A stretch of 64,000 nucleotides of DNA from Chitinibacter tainanensis DSM 15459 (GCF_000429785.1 NZ_AUCN01000020.1:39279-103278); one strand, 5' to 3'; positions 39,836 to 48,758 are shown, counted from the stretch's first letter. Notes: a model not told the origin generated them from the sequence alone. Translations and numbers: made by a program.

Positions 39836-40266
39836 AGCTATATCGCATCAGTAATTATGCCGATTTGCAAGGGGAGGGAGGCCGGCGTTTTTCTGCTCGG
39901 TGGCATCACAAAGGCGAGCCGATTGTTTATCTTGGTGAGTCTGTGACTGGCTGTATGCTTGAGGTGATGGTTCACATAGAGGCGGATGTACCGGATACCT
40001 TCAAGCTAAGTACCGTAGAAACGAACGATGCGTCCGTACAAGCGCTCGACGTTTCCTCACTGCCAACAAACTGGCGGGACGATCAGGGTGTAACCAAGCA
40101 GATTGGAACGGAGTGGCTGGCCGATCAGTCCTCGGCCTTGCTGAGAGTGCCTAGCGCTATCGCGCCTGAAACATGGAACTACCTACTCAATCCAAAGCAT
40201 CCGGATGCGGCCAAGTGTGAGATTGTGGACGTGGATGATTACCCTTGGGACAAGCGCCTATTTTAA
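39832..40266 (+). CDS. RES-domain toxin (NAD-targeting)
   Basis: 144 aa, the normal RES length. LYRISNYADLQGEGGRRFSARWHHKGEPIVYLGES matches the RES core with its Arg/Glu/Ser surface, and VDDYPWDKRLF the conserved end. RES toxins (e.g. MbcT, Res) consume NAD+ by phosphorolysis or ADP-ribosylation and arrest growth. As part of a phage it may kill or stall cells infected by competitors, or hold the phage in a carrier state. Confidence 0.85.
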   Translation: MKLYRISNYADLQGEGGRRFSARWHHKGEPIVYLGESVTGCMLEVMVHIEADVPDTFKLSTVETNDASVQALDVSSLPTNWRDDQGVTKQIGTEWLADQSSALLRVPSAIAPETWNYLLNPKHPDAAKCEIVDVDDYPWDKRLF

Positions 40267-40292
40267 ACCCGGCTTTCGCCGGGTTTATTTTT
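40265..40292 (+). terminator. Terminator of the RES gene
   Basis: AAACCCGGC pairs with GCCGGGTTT around TTTC and runs into TATTTTTAC, overlapping the RES stop codon. Confidence 0.9.
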
Positions 40293-40293
40293 A

Positions 40294-40518
40294 CTACTGA
40301 CTAAAGACGACCTCCGCCACCGCCTCTCGGTGCTCGCCATTAAGCCTGTACGCTACTGCACCTTTAGCCCTTCCCGCGATGTAGTAGCCTATCGCTGGAT
40401 TGTCCGACTTGCCTTCTGGAAAGACAATGAGCGGTTTGATGTGTGTGGCGCCCGATGGCAAGCCTGTGACCTTAAATGGCGTATCTGATGTTGCGTTGAT
40501 GATAATTTGAACTGGCAT
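40294..40518 (-). CDS. Small beta-rich hypothetical protein
   Basis: 74 aa from ATG 40518, with a strong AGGAGG 8 nt upstream. Short strands (VQIIINATSDTPFKVTGLPSG) and a helix near the end. No family recognised. Sits between the RES module terminator and the nrdA gene. Confidence 0.55.
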   Translation of the reverse strand: MPVQIIINATSDTPFKVTGLPSGATHIKPLIVFPEGKSDNPAIGYYIAGRAKGAVAYRLNGEHREAVAEVVFSQ

Positions 40519-40600
40519 ATTGGAATCCTCCTGTATTGTGCCTTGTGGATAGAGCAGAGAAGCAAACCGATGCTTCAAGCTCGTCATAGTTATTTATTGC

Positions 40601-40637
40601 CGCAGAAAAAAAACAGCCCAAAATGGGCTGTTTTTCT
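40601..40637. terminator. Bidirectional terminator of nrdA
   Basis: AAAAACAGCCCA pairs with TGGGCTGTTTTT around AAA, giving T tracts in both directions, 14 nt after the nrdA stop. Confidence 0.9.
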
Positions 40638-40650
40638 GCTCTGCAAGGCC

Positions 40651-42975
40651 TTACTGGCAGGATTCGCAGTCTGGATTATCCACTGCGCACATTTTGCCAA
40701 GCTCGGGCGCTGGCGATTCGGCCTTTGCCTTCACTTCGCTAGATGGAGTGCGCAAGTAGTAGGTGGTCTTGCAGCCCAACTCCCAAGCCAGTTCGTACCA
40801 GCCGGACAGTGTTGGGCCATCGATGCCGCCGTCCTTGTCAACGAAAATGTTGAGGGACTGCGACTGGTCAATCCACTTGCCGCGGACTGCAGCCGCCTTG
40901 ATCAGCCAGGTCTGCGCAATTTCAAACGCAGTCTTGATGATCTTGCGGCCGTAGCGCAGAGTCGGGTCAATCACGCGATAGTCGCCGCCCAAGTTGGATG
41001 CGGTGTATTCGCGCTGATAAACCGGCTCGATGCAAGGCGTGGTACCGACGATATTGCTGATCGTTGCCGTTGGCGCAATGGCCATGCAGTTAGAGTTGCG
41101 CATACCGAAGGTCATCACCAGTTCACGAACACCTTCCCAATCGCACGTAGACCACTCGCCATCATGCAGTGCGGCTACTGCATCCTTATTGATCACAGTG
41201 TCGATCGGTAGAATGCCCTTCGACCACTTCGAGCCGGCAAAGCTAGGATACGCACCGCGCTCCTGCGCCAGCTCGCATGAGGCGATGATTGCGCAATAGC
41301 TGACCCATTCCATCATGCGGTCAGCGGCCTCTAAATGCTCGCGGCTATCCCATTCGTAGCCGGCAGCGGCCAGCCACTCGGTATAGCCCATGATGCCTAA
41401 ACCAACAGGGCGATGACGCAGATTGGATGCGCGCGCTCGCTCAGATGGGTAGAAGTTAATGTCGATCACGTTGTCGAGCATACGCATTGCCGTTGATACC
41501 GTGCGCTTGAGCTTGGCTGAGTCCAGCGTGATGTACTTCTCGCCGTTCTCTTCCACTTCGATCAAGTGGCGCGACAGGTTTACCGAGCCCAGGTTGCAGA
41601 CTGCCGTTTCGTCATCGCTGGTGTTCAGCGTGATCTCGGTGCAGAGGTTGGAGTTATGCACCACGCCAACGTGATCTTGCGGGCTGCGCAGATTGCAAGC
41701 GTCTTTGAAGTTCACCCAAGGATGACCGGTCTCGAACAGCATGGTCAGCATTTTGCGCCACAGCTTGCGTGCCGGCATTTGGCTGTGAATCTTCTCAGGC
41801 TCATTTTCGACGATTTCGTTGTAGCGCTTGCTGAACGCCTCGCCATACAGATCGTGCAGCTCTGGTGCCACGCTCGGGTCGATGAAGAACCACTCAGCCT
41901 TCGCCTTGACGCGCTTCATGAACTCGTCCGGAATCCAGCTGGCAGGGAAAATGTCGTGCGCGCGGCGGCGCTCGTCACCAGTGTTTTTCTTGAGCTCGCA
42001 GAAGGCAGGGAAGTCCGGATGCCAGGGCTCCATGTATGCAGCGAATGCGCCATTGCGCTTGCCGCCCTGATTAACCGCTACCGCAGTATCGTTGAACACT
42101 TTGAGATAAGGAATGGTGCCGGCCGATTTGCCTTGTGTACCCTTGATCAACGCACCTTCACCACGAACGCGAGTCCAGTCAGTACCGATACCACCGGCCC
42201 ACTTCGACAGCATGGCGCACTCTTCAATCGTGCCGTAAATAGAGGCATGGCGCGCATTGATCGGGTCGTCCGAAGTCAGCGTATCGGCTACCGTGTTCAG
42301 ATAACAGCTCGACAATTGGCTGCGCGGCGTGCCGGCGTTGAACAGGGTAGGGGTGCTGCTCATGAAGTCGAAGGTCGAGAGCACATTGTAAAATTCGATG
42401 GCGCGCAGAGTCGGGTGCGGCTCATTGATTGCCAGGCCCATCGCAACACGCATAAAGAAATGCTGCGGCATTTCGATGATCTTGCCCTTGCGCTCTTTAC
42501 CTACGGGGTCAAGACGAATCAGGTAGCGATCAGCAACCGCACTGATGCCTTGATAATCGAACAACAAGTCACGGCTTGGGTCGATGGCATCATTGAGCTG
42601 CTTGAAATTGAATAGGCCAGAATCCAACACTGGATTGAGTCGGCCAATCTTTACGCCTTTGGCGATATAGCTTTCCAATGAAGGGTATTCAACATCACCA
42701 CCGGTCACTTCCTTGATGATGCGCTGATACATCAGACGCGCAGCAAAGAAACGGTAGTCCTGTTTATCCAACGCAATAAAGCCAGCGGCCGTCCGAATCG
42801 CCGCCTCTTGGATTTCGTGTGTGCTAATGCCCTCATACAGTTGCGGAATTACTGCATCAAGAACCAGCTTAGCGTCAACATCAAGCCCCTTTCCGGCAAT
42901 AACAAGGGCATTAAGTAGTTTGTCGCTATTAAATTGAACTTGAGAACCGGAGCGTTTTTGTACGTTTTTCAGCAT
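40651..42975 (-). CDS. nrdA: Ribonucleotide reductase alpha subunit (class I)
   Basis: 774 aa. ATP-cone region at the N-terminus (residues 5-90). Catalytic cysteines are in place: FDFMSSTPTLFNAGTPRSQLSSC with Cys224, the NLCTEITL site and TAVCNLGSVNLS, and the C-terminal redox pair CESC (Cys770, Cys773). The enzyme reduces ribonucleoside diphosphates with NrdB and thioredoxin. A degenerate palindromic box overlaps the start region. Full length, no frameshift or intein. Confidence 0.95.
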   Translation of the reverse strand: MLKNVQKRSGSQVQFNSDKLLNALVIAGKGLDVDAKLVLDAVIPQLYEGISTHEIQEAAIRTAAGFIALDKQDYRFFAARLMYQRIIKEVTGGDVEYPSLESYIAKGVKIGRLNPVLDSGLFNFKQLNDAIDPSRDLLFDYQGISAVADRYLIRLDPVGKERKGKIIEMPQHFFMRVAMGLAINEPHPTLRAIEFYNVLSTFDFMSSTPTLFNAGTPRSQLSSCYLNTVADTLTSDDPINARHASIYGTIEECAMLSKWAGGIGTDWTRVRGEGALIKGTQGKSAGTIPYLKVFNDTAVAVNQGGKRNGAFAAYMEPWHPDFPAFCELKKNTGDERRRAHDIFPASWIPDEFMKRVKAKAEWFFIDPSVAPELHDLYGEAFSKRYNEIVENEPEKIHSQMPARKLWRKMLTMLFETGHPWVNFKDACNLRSPQDHVGVVHNSNLCTEITLNTSDDETAVCNLGSVNLSRHLIEVEENGEKYITLDSAKLKRTVSTAMRMLDNVIDINFYPSERARASNLRHRPVGLGIMGYTEWLAAAGYEWDSREHLEAADRMMEWVSYCAIIASCELAQERGAYPSFAGSKWSKGILPIDTVINKDAVAALHDGEWSTCDWEGVRELVMTFGMRNSNCMAIAPTATISNIVGTTPCIEPVYQREYTASNLGGDYRVIDPTLRYGRKIIKTAFEIAQTWLIKAAAVRGKWIDQSQSLNIFVDKDGGIDGPTLSGWYELAWELGCKTTYYLRTPSSEVKAKAESPAPELGKMCAVDNPDCESCQ

Positions 42976-42994
42976 AAATAACAGCCTTTCTTAT

Positions 42995-43012
42995 TAAATA
43001 ACGTGTGACTTA
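42995..43012 (-). promoter_or_regulatory. Degenerate palindromic box upstream of nrdA
   Basis: TAAATAA-CGTG-TGACTTA; one arm intact, 4-nt spacing kept, 20 nt before the nrdA ATG. Confidence 0.45.
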
Positions 43013-43013
43013 C

Positions 43014-43598
43014 CTACTTTTTATTAAAAAAAGAGGTAGCCATCGCCGTTGCGCTCTTGAACTGTTCGGTTATAACACCTGCGTTAATAACCCCCACCGA
43101 ATCGGCCAAATGCTCGTTTTTGCCGAGCAATTCGATCTGCCCCTTGTACTTCCGCGTGAGCCAGGGAAGCGAAGGGTACCGATCAACGGCCCAATCGATG
43201 ATCTCCTTTTTCGTTGCGTTTCGTTTTCCAACCGTGACCATTTTGACCTCTTCCTCTTTCACTTCGATTAGAGGCAAATCTAGTCCGGCCAGAATGCCGA
43301 CCACAATCCCGAATGACTTGGCAGCAGACGCGCTTTGCCCTCCGGTTGGCACTTCTGCGATCAGCATTGACGCTTGGGTGTGTTGAATGTACTGACGCAC
43401 ACCCTGCACAATCTCCCGAGCGCACCGCAAATCATCGCTATTACGGCGCACCTTTTTGCTGTTATCACGCTCGGTTTCAATCAAGCGTAGATCATGTAAT
43501 GTAAGTTGCCCGTTACTTAGGTCGTAACTGGCATGACTCAATCCTACATTGCGAAAAGCTGCATCGATTCCAACGATGCTTAACTGGTGATGAAACAT
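43014..43598 (-). CDS. RuvC-like resolvase/RNase H-fold nuclease
   Basis: 194 aa from ATG 43598. Catalytic-aspartate strand IVGIDAAFRNVGLSH near the N-terminus, then LIAEVPTGGQSASAAKSFGI with the acidic/Gly motif, TVGKRNATKKEIIDW and the C-terminal EHLADSVGVINAG with the last carboxylates: the RuvC Holliday-junction resolvase fold. Phage RuvC-like proteins resolve recombination branches before packaging. Start has only a weak ribosome-binding site; an upstream TTG is the alternative. Confidence 0.75.
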   Translation of the reverse strand: MFHHQLSIVGIDAAFRNVGLSHASYDLSNGQLTLHDLRLIETERDNSKKVRRNSDDLRCAREIVQGVRQYIQHTQASMLIAEVPTGGQSASAAKSFGIVVGILAGLDLPLIEVKEEEVKMVTVGKRNATKKEIIDWAVDRYPSLPWLTRKYKGQIELLGKNEHLADSVGVINAGVITEQFKSATAMATSFFNKK

Positions 43599-43650
43599 GG
43601 CGATATTATTCTGTAACAATCAAATGTAAGCAAACCTGCCTGGCAAATAT

Positions 43651-43668
43651 TATGTCATTGATGACTTA
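43651..43668 (-). promoter_or_regulatory. Palindromic box upstream of the RuvC-like gene
   Basis: TATGTCA-TTGA-TGACTTA abutting TAATAT, a strong -10, 53 nt before the ATG at 43598. The last base of the right arm starts the stop codon of a 29-aa reading frame. Confidence 0.65.
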
Positions 43669-43755
43669 CTTATGCAGGCAAAGATTTGAAGTCAATAGTA
43701 AAAGTAAACAACAAAGAGCAGGCGGGCCGGTCAGGTGACGCTTCACTTCATTCAT
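43666..43755 (-). CDS. Possible 29-aa peptide
   Basis: A short frame from ATG 43755 with GGAGG 8 nt upstream, encoding a hydrophobic peptide (about half Leu/Cys in the second part). It overlaps the stop of another short frame just upstream (43748-43834) and ends in the palindromic box. A leader peptide or small membrane peptide is possible; codon evidence alone cannot settle it. Confidence 0.35.
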   Translation of the reverse strand: MNEVKRHLTGPPALCCLLLLLTSNLCLHK

Positions 43756-43834
43756 TTTTAACCTCCAGTTTAACTGCCAGCTGATGTTCTCTAAGCTGGC
43801 TTTTGATTGAAAATAAAAGAGATTTCTCTTTCAT
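43748..43834 (-). CDS. Possible 28-aa peptide
   Basis: Frame from ATG 43834 to a TGA that overlaps the next small frame (ATGA-like AATGAATGA). Sequence basic and helical (KSLLFSIKSQLREHQLAVKLE). No ribosome-binding site. Listed because of the tandem arrangement before the RuvC promoter region; low confidence. Confidence 0.25.
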   Translation of the reverse strand: MKEKSLLFSIKSQLREHQLAVKLEVKNE

Positions 43835-43986
43835 TTCATATTGTTATGTCATTGTTACGGGTCAGCAACAATCACTATTTGAGGCCAGCAGGGGATGTAA
43901 TATGGTTGCCAAAGTCATAAATTCAATCCCTAAGAAAGTGGCCTCAAGTTAAATCAAACGTATGACCAAAAGCCGACGAACGGTAG

Positions 43987-44634
43987 CTACCAAGAGCCGT
44001 ATCCTGCCTCAAAACGTTGCTCTTTGAGCACTGCCTTTTGGCGAAAACTTTCAAGTAACTTCTGGCATTCTTGATCAATTGCGTCAGCAACAATCCAATA
44101 CTCACCCTGATCGAGCCGAACAAGGCTAAGCTCGGAAGTCACGGCATAAGTCTTGTCGGCGTCGAGCTCCGGAATCACAAAGTTGAAGGTATTTGTGCAA
44201 GAGCCAAATTGGCCAATTTTCGTATCCGCATTGATCAAGCGAGCAGTGGAGCCACTCGTGACCAAGTAGCTGTTGACCTTATCAATCACTCTGTTGATCA
44301 AATTGCTAGGGTCATATTCTTTTTCGATCAATGCGCCTCTGAACTTGTCCATGATTTTCTCAGCCACACTCTCCGGCGTAATTGGCTCTGATATAAGCAT
44401 CGAATCCGCATAGCTTAGGGACAGTCTTAGGCACAATTGATGACCCTCTATGTCCGCCACAATCCTAAAAACAGATGACTCATTAGGCACATCGTCGTAA
44501 CAGTCGAGCTTGAACTCTTCCGGCTTCAAGCCATAGGTTGTCATCCGGAGAATCAAGCTGTCGTTTACCAGCTTGGTAAATTCCGATGAGCCAATTTTTG
44601 GCGCCTCTTTAGGTCTTTTCATAAACTTAAACAT
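43987..44634 (-). CDS. Hypothetical protein with C-terminal GYGSW tag
   Basis: 215 aa from ATG 44634, which shares its A with the stop of the upstream gene (TGATG). Mixed alpha/beta, no family recognised: LCLRLSLSYADSMLI, FNFVIPELDADKTYAVTSELSLV. Last five residues GYGSW, as in the neighbouring gene. The pair precedes the SbcCD genes and may be part of the same recombination operon. Confidence 0.65.
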   Translation of the reverse strand: MFKFMKRPKEAPKIGSSEFTKLVNDSLILRMTTYGLKPEEFKLDCYDDVPNESSVFRIVADIEGHQLCLRLSLSYADSMLISEPITPESVAEKIMDKFRGALIEKEYDPSNLINRVIDKVNSYLVTSGSTARLINADTKIGQFGSCTNTFNFVIPELDADKTYAVTSELSLVRLDQGEYWIVADAIDQECQKLLESFRQKAVLKEQRFEAGYGSW

Positions 44635-45146
44635 CACCAACTCCCATACCCTAGATCGTTACGCTCTGCTTGAAGCGCGGCTTTCGCTTCTTTTTCCTTC
44701 CTTAATGCTTCCAGCTGAGCGCGCGCAGCTTGAGGGGTAACGACGGAACTGATCACCCAAGCGATCAACTCTTCCAGCGTCCTAGCGCTTCCGAATTGAT
44801 CTTTGGGGCGACCGGTCACAATCCATCGTCCGAAGTTGACCACAATGCGGCCAAGCTCCAGCTCATCAGTGGCGGTATTGCGGACGAAATTACCCTTCTC
44901 GTCGCGCATAGCCACATGAAAATGCAGATCACGGCCTGAATTGACCGCCTCAACGCTGAGCACCTCCCACTCGCTGTCAGGCTTTGCAACCCTTGATTGG
45001 ATGCCGCCAACCGAATAGATCGTTTCGCCTGGTGCGATGGGACTTAGAACGAGCCGCTCGGCGCCGCTCGTTCTTTCGCTGATGATGCCGTTGAGTGCGA
45101 TTTCAACCTGACGATTCAGGCTGGCAACGTCAGCAAGTCCAGCCAT
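44634..45146 (-). CDS. Hypothetical protein with C-terminal GYGSW tag (SbcCD operon)
   Basis: 170 aa. Beta-rich centre (RLVLSPIAPGETIYSVGGI, FHVAMRDEKGNFV), helical C-terminus (PQAARAQLEALRKEKEAKAAL) and terminal GYGSW. No family. Lies 3 nt after sbcC-like gene in transcription order, GGAGG ribosome-binding site. Confidence 0.65.
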   Translation of the reverse strand: MAGLADVASLNRQVEIALNGIISERTSGAERLVLSPIAPGETIYSVGGIQSRVAKPDSEWEVLSVEAVNSGRDLHFHVAMRDEKGNFVRNTATDELELGRIVVNFGRWIVTGRPKDQFGSARTLEELIAWVISSVVTPQAARAQLEALRKEKEAKAALQAERNDLGYGSW

Positions 45147-45149
45147 GAT

Positions 45150-47189
45150 TTAGACCTCCACTCGACTAATGCCGCCTTCTTTGACGACGGTAACGTGCTG
45201 ATCAACCCATGCGTTCAGATCGTTATGGCTAATCACGATGACTGAGCCGCGCTCGCGTGCTTTCTCTTCCAGCAGAACCATCAAACGCTCAAGACCGGAG
45301 GTGTCCAGCGCGTGATCGACCTCATCGGCAATGAAGAGATCGACCGGCTTGGTCGCACGGCTGGCAACCAGGTCTTGCAGCGCCATTGCGCACGCCAGTC
45401 GCACCTTCCGCTTCTCGCCGCCCGACAGACCGGCGAAGTTGGCCGCACCCTTCTCATTGGTGACGTGGATTGTGAATTTCTCGCGCAGCTCGCCCTTGCT
45501 GGTAGTCGAGAGCGTGCTCCATTGCGCCGTGATGTTGCCGTCAGACAAGCCGCCCAAGTAGTGCGAAGTACGGTCGTTCAGATAGGGCGTAACCGTGTCC
45601 AGAATGTGCGCCCGCACGCCAGCCGGCGAATAAACACGCTTCACTTCTTCCGCCACTTCCAACTCGACGGTCGCTTTCTCGATCTCGGCAATCACAATGG
45701 CGATTGTCTCTTCGAGCTCCCCGCGTCGCTCTTCGGCAGCAGCCATACGCGGAACAACTGGATTGGCGGCGTGACGCTCTCGGTCGAGCTCGGCTTGCAG
45801 TCGCTTGAGCTCAGCTTCTTTGTTAGCCAGGTCATTGATCAACGTGCGCAAGGTCGTGACCCCAGCATTGAGCTTGCCAAGACGCTCCAGCAGCTCGGTC
45901 GGCTTCACAACAGCCGCTTTCTCGGCCGCAATGGTCGCCTCTAGCGCTGCGCGCTTCGATTCGTGCGCAGCAATCGCATCAGCCTGTCGCTGCTTGGCTG
46001 CATTCAAATCGGTCGTCAGTACGGCCAACTCGTTCTTGATGGTCGTCGCCTCGCCTGCAGTGGCTTTGGTCTTTTCCAGCAGATGCGACTTGAGCGTTTC
46101 CAGCTCTTCCGGCGTGTGGGGCTTGCCGCATTCCGTGCAAGGCTTGGCCAACTCCGCTTCCGCATTGTCATAGCGGCTCTTGAGTGACTTAGCCTCACTC
46201 ACCTTGCGGTCCATATCGGCCTGTTTAATTGCAATCTGCCGATTCAGACGGTCGATTTCCGGCTGGTCTGCCGCGCTCGGATTGATCTTGCGCAGCTCGG
46301 CGAGCTCCGTTTCCGCTTTCACCAGTGCGGCGCCCGGGCGGCTCGCATCCTCGATAGCCTTATTGACTCGCTCGATCTCGCCATTGAGTTTGGCCAAGCT
46401 CCCATGCGCGTCCTTCGCTTTAAGCGCATCCACTTCGCCGGATAGCTCTTTCTCTCGCTCTTCCAGCCGTTTGATTGTCGCAGCGCTGTTGTCCAGCCAC
46501 AGCTTGCTTTGCTCTTCCAGTTCGCCCTCTAGCTGCTTGCAGCCGTCGAGCTCGATGCCCAGCTTGGACTGACGCACCTGCAGCGCAGAAAGCGCCTCTT
46601 TCCGATCTTGCACGCAGCCGCTCGCGCGCTTGTAGGCTTCTTCCAGACGAGTAATGCCGGCAGCTTCCTCAACCAGCAGTTTGAGCTGCTTGTCCGTCAT
46701 GCTAGGCAGATCTGGCATCGCTTCCTGTCCGGAGTACACCGCGGACTTGAACACCTCATACGGGCAGCCCAAAACACGCTCGATTTCAGCCTGAGTTTCG
46801 CGCTCTGTGCCGCGCGTTAGGTCAAGGATGACTGTTACCCCGTCCGCCTGCACTTGCTCGAAATACAGGGCGTTTTTGTGCTCTTTCGACTTGCGATAGC
46901 GGCGCACACGGTAGATCTCACCACCTGGCTCGGAAAAGTGAACAGAGCCGAAGCATTCCTTCTTGGCGCGGTTGTTGATCACATCATCACCGGTCACGCC
47001 CTTCGCAGTCGTGCCATACACGACCCATGACAAGCCTTCGAGCAGCGAGGATTTGCCGGCGCCGTTGGAATCGGTCGAGGAATCGTCGCGGTTTTCGCCC
47101 TGTACTAGCAGCAGTCCGCGATCAGCTAGCGAGATTTCTGCCTCACCCAGCGTCATGAAGTTTTGCAGGAACAGTTTGCCGAATTTCAT
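45150..47189 (-). CDS. SbcC/gp46-like DNA-processing ATPase subunit
   Basis: 679 aa. Walker A NGAGKSS (42-48), long coiled coil (residues 190-560) with a zinc-hook CTEC (351-354), ABC signature GLSGGEK near 590 and Walker B DLFIADEVDHALD near 625. It partners the Mre11-like nuclease encoded next, forming the T4 gp46/47-type complex that resects DNA ends for recombination-dependent replication. Coupled to its partner gene by an ATGA overlap. Confidence 0.9.
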   Translation of the reverse strand: MKFGKLFLQNFMTLGEAEISLADRGLLLVQGENRDDSSTDSNGAGKSSLLEGLSWVVYGTTAKGVTGDDVINNRAKKECFGSVHFSEPGGEIYRVRRYRKSKEHKNALYFEQVQADGVTVILDLTRGTERETQAEIERVLGCPYEVFKSAVYSGQEAMPDLPSMTDKQLKLLVEEAAGITRLEEAYKRASGCVQDRKEALSALQVRQSKLGIELDGCKQLEGELEEQSKLWLDNSAATIKRLEEREKELSGEVDALKAKDAHGSLAKLNGEIERVNKAIEDASRPGAALVKAETELAELRKINPSAADQPEIDRLNRQIAIKQADMDRKVSEAKSLKSRYDNAEAELAKPCTECGKPHTPEELETLKSHLLEKTKATAGEATTIKNELAVLTTDLNAAKQRQADAIAAHESKRAALEATIAAEKAAVVKPTELLERLGKLNAGVTTLRTLINDLANKEAELKRLQAELDRERHAANPVVPRMAAAEERRGELEETIAIVIAEIEKATVELEVAEEVKRVYSPAGVRAHILDTVTPYLNDRTSHYLGGLSDGNITAQWSTLSTTSKGELREKFTIHVTNEKGAANFAGLSGGEKRKVRLACAMALQDLVASRATKPVDLFIADEVDHALDTSGLERLMVLLEEKARERGSVIVISHNDLNAWVDQHVTVVKEGGISRVEV

Positions 47190-48250
47190 TTTGCGGTCTC
47201 CACCAGCATGTCAGCTGCAAGACGCTGTACCGCCTCCTGCAGATCAGGTTTCACAGTCTTGGTCACGTAGTCGCCAATGGTCGCTTCAAGCGTGGCGCCA
47301 GTTTTGACGGTCGCTCCAGTGCGCGAGACTGCGGCGGACTTCTTGATCGGATGCACGACAACGCCAGCGGCACCGGAATCCATCAGAAAACGCCGGATTT
47401 CCTGCACTTCGGCGTCGTTCTCGAACTCGGCTTTCACGCGGACATAGTTGCCATCGACCACCAGTGGGACTTCCTCTTCGGATAGGGATACGTCCAAATC
47501 CATGAATGAAGGGGCGTTGCTTGCGCGGTAGGTAACACCGCTATCGGAGACCAGCAGAAAGCCGGCCGATGAGCCTACGTCGCTCCAGCTGTGATGCGTC
47601 AGCGCGCCCACCGAGATCACATTCCCCTCGAAGCGTTTGTGATGGTGGTAGTGGCCCGAGAACACGTACCGGAAGCCAAGCTCGGCAAGGAATTCAGGGG
47701 TGACGCCGTGATCGGGTAGCCCTTTGATTACGCCGTCGATAGGCGCGTGAATGAACAGATCGCAGTCTGGTGCAGCGTGCTTGTCAGCCAGCTCGATGAG
47801 CTTTTCTTTCAGCTCTGCAACCGACTCAAACCAGGGAATCATGACGCACTTATGGTCGCCAAAGTCATAGAAGCCTGACTCGCTGGCGATGATCACGCCA
47901 GGCATACGCAGCGCTTCGACTGCAGACCCGAGCCGGATGGCTGTCTTGAACTCCAGATCATGATTGCCAGGCAGGATGACGATTTCCATGCCGTTGCCAG
48001 CTGTCTCGTGCTCGACCGCATCACGTACCGGATTAAGTACCGATGGAGCAATCTGGCCGCGAACGTGGAACACATCGCCGGTCACATAGACGCGATTGCC
48101 ACCAATCTCGCGCAGCTCCGTGCAAAGACGGTGAAATTCTTCGATTTGATTGTGCAGTCGGCTGTTGATGCCATGCTCGTTGACCGACGAGAATGCCGAC
48201 CAGTTGTGCATGTGCATGTCAGAGCCGATGCCAAATGGCTTGAAACTCAC
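47186..48250 (-). CDS. SbcD/gp47-like nuclease subunit
   Basis: 354 aa with a GTG start at 48250 (AAGGAGAG upstream). Metallophosphatase motifs in order: SDMHMHNW (D11, H13), VTGDVFH (D59), LPGNHDLE (N96, H97), FIHAPIDG and FSGHYHHH. It provides the Mn-dependent exo/endonuclease activity of the SbcCD/gp46-47 complex. Overlaps sbcC-like start by ATGA. Confidence 0.9.
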   Translation of the reverse strand: MSFKPFGIGSDMHMHNWSAFSSVNEHGINSRLHNQIEEFHRLCTELREIGGNRVYVTGDVFHVRGQIAPSVLNPVRDAVEHETAGNGMEIVILPGNHDLEFKTAIRLGSAVEALRMPGVIIASESGFYDFGDHKCVMIPWFESVAELKEKLIELADKHAAPDCDLFIHAPIDGVIKGLPDHGVTPEFLAELGFRYVFSGHYHHHKRFEGNVISVGALTHHSWSDVGSSAGFLLVSDSGVTYRASNAPSFMDLDVSLSEEEVPLVVDGNYVRVKAEFENDAEVQEIRRFLMDSGAAGVVVHPIKKSAAVSRTGATVKTGATLEATIGDYVTKTVKPDLQEAVQRLAADMLVETAK

Positions 48251-48252
48251 AA

Positions 48253-48672
48253 TTAGCTCTCCTTGTTACGGGTTTCGGTTTGTGCGTAGAAGATATGTCG
48301 CCCAATGCGGGCGGTGGGTCTGAATGCGTGGCGCCATTCAGGGCTGACATACGTTGCGTGGTAGAAGCGAGCTCCACCCGTCACGTCCAGCATGTACGGA
48401 GCTAATGAAGCAACGAGTTTCGCGGTCATCCAAGCTTCTTTTTCTCGGGGGATTGGGGCGAAGAAGGCATCGCCGGAAGCGTGCTTGATTACCCCTGTCG
48501 TCCACGAAAACTGATTGGGGCGCTTCACTTCTTGGCATACAGAAGTGCCGTTGTCGCGCGCCCGATTGAGGGTAACTTGGGCAACTGCCAGCTGGCCTGC
48601 AAACGGCTCGCTGCGCGCCTCGTTGTAGACGTTCAGCGCAAGACACATGGCTAAGGTTTTTGCGATGATCAT
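48253..48672 (-). CDS. SleB/Hydrolase_2 cell-wall hydrolase
   Basis: 139 aa. The Hydrolase_2 pattern is complete: CLALNVYNEARSEP with the catalytic Glu near 18, GQLAVAQVTLNRARD, FSWT and DVTGGARFYHATYV...ARIGRHIFY. It would be a lytic transglycosylase-like endolysin or tail-associated murein hydrolase. Second peptidoglycan enzyme in the window, 1.8 kb from the GH24 lysozyme. Ribosome-binding site distant. Confidence 0.8.
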   Translation of the reverse strand: MIIAKTLAMCLALNVYNEARSEPFAGQLAVAQVTLNRARDNGTSVCQEVKRPNQFSWTTGVIKHASGDAFFAPIPREKEAWMTAKLVASLAPYMLDVTGGARFYHATYVSPEWRHAFRPTARIGRHIFYAQTETRNKES

Positions 48673-48675
48673 TAG

Positions 48676-48693
48676 TCAGTCAGTCCTGAGTTA
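48676..48693 (-). promoter_or_regulatory. Degenerate palindromic box upstream of the SleB gene
   Basis: TCAGTCA-GTCC-TGAGTTA, 4-nt spacing kept, ending 4 nt before the ATG at 48672. Arms each carry one change. Confidence 0.4.
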
Positions 48694-48698
48694 ATAAC

Positions 48699-48740
48699 GG
48701 AGTCAGTATCACGCTCAATGACAGGGGTGTTACTGACTCC
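48699..48740. repeat. Inverted repeat with GGAGTCAGTA arms
   Basis: GGAGTCAGTA (48699-48708) pairs with TACTGACTCC (48731-48740); the loop holds TCAATGACA. A possible extra regulator site near the SleB gene. Confidence 0.5.
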
Positions 48741-48758
48741 GGAAGGGCTACCAGACGG

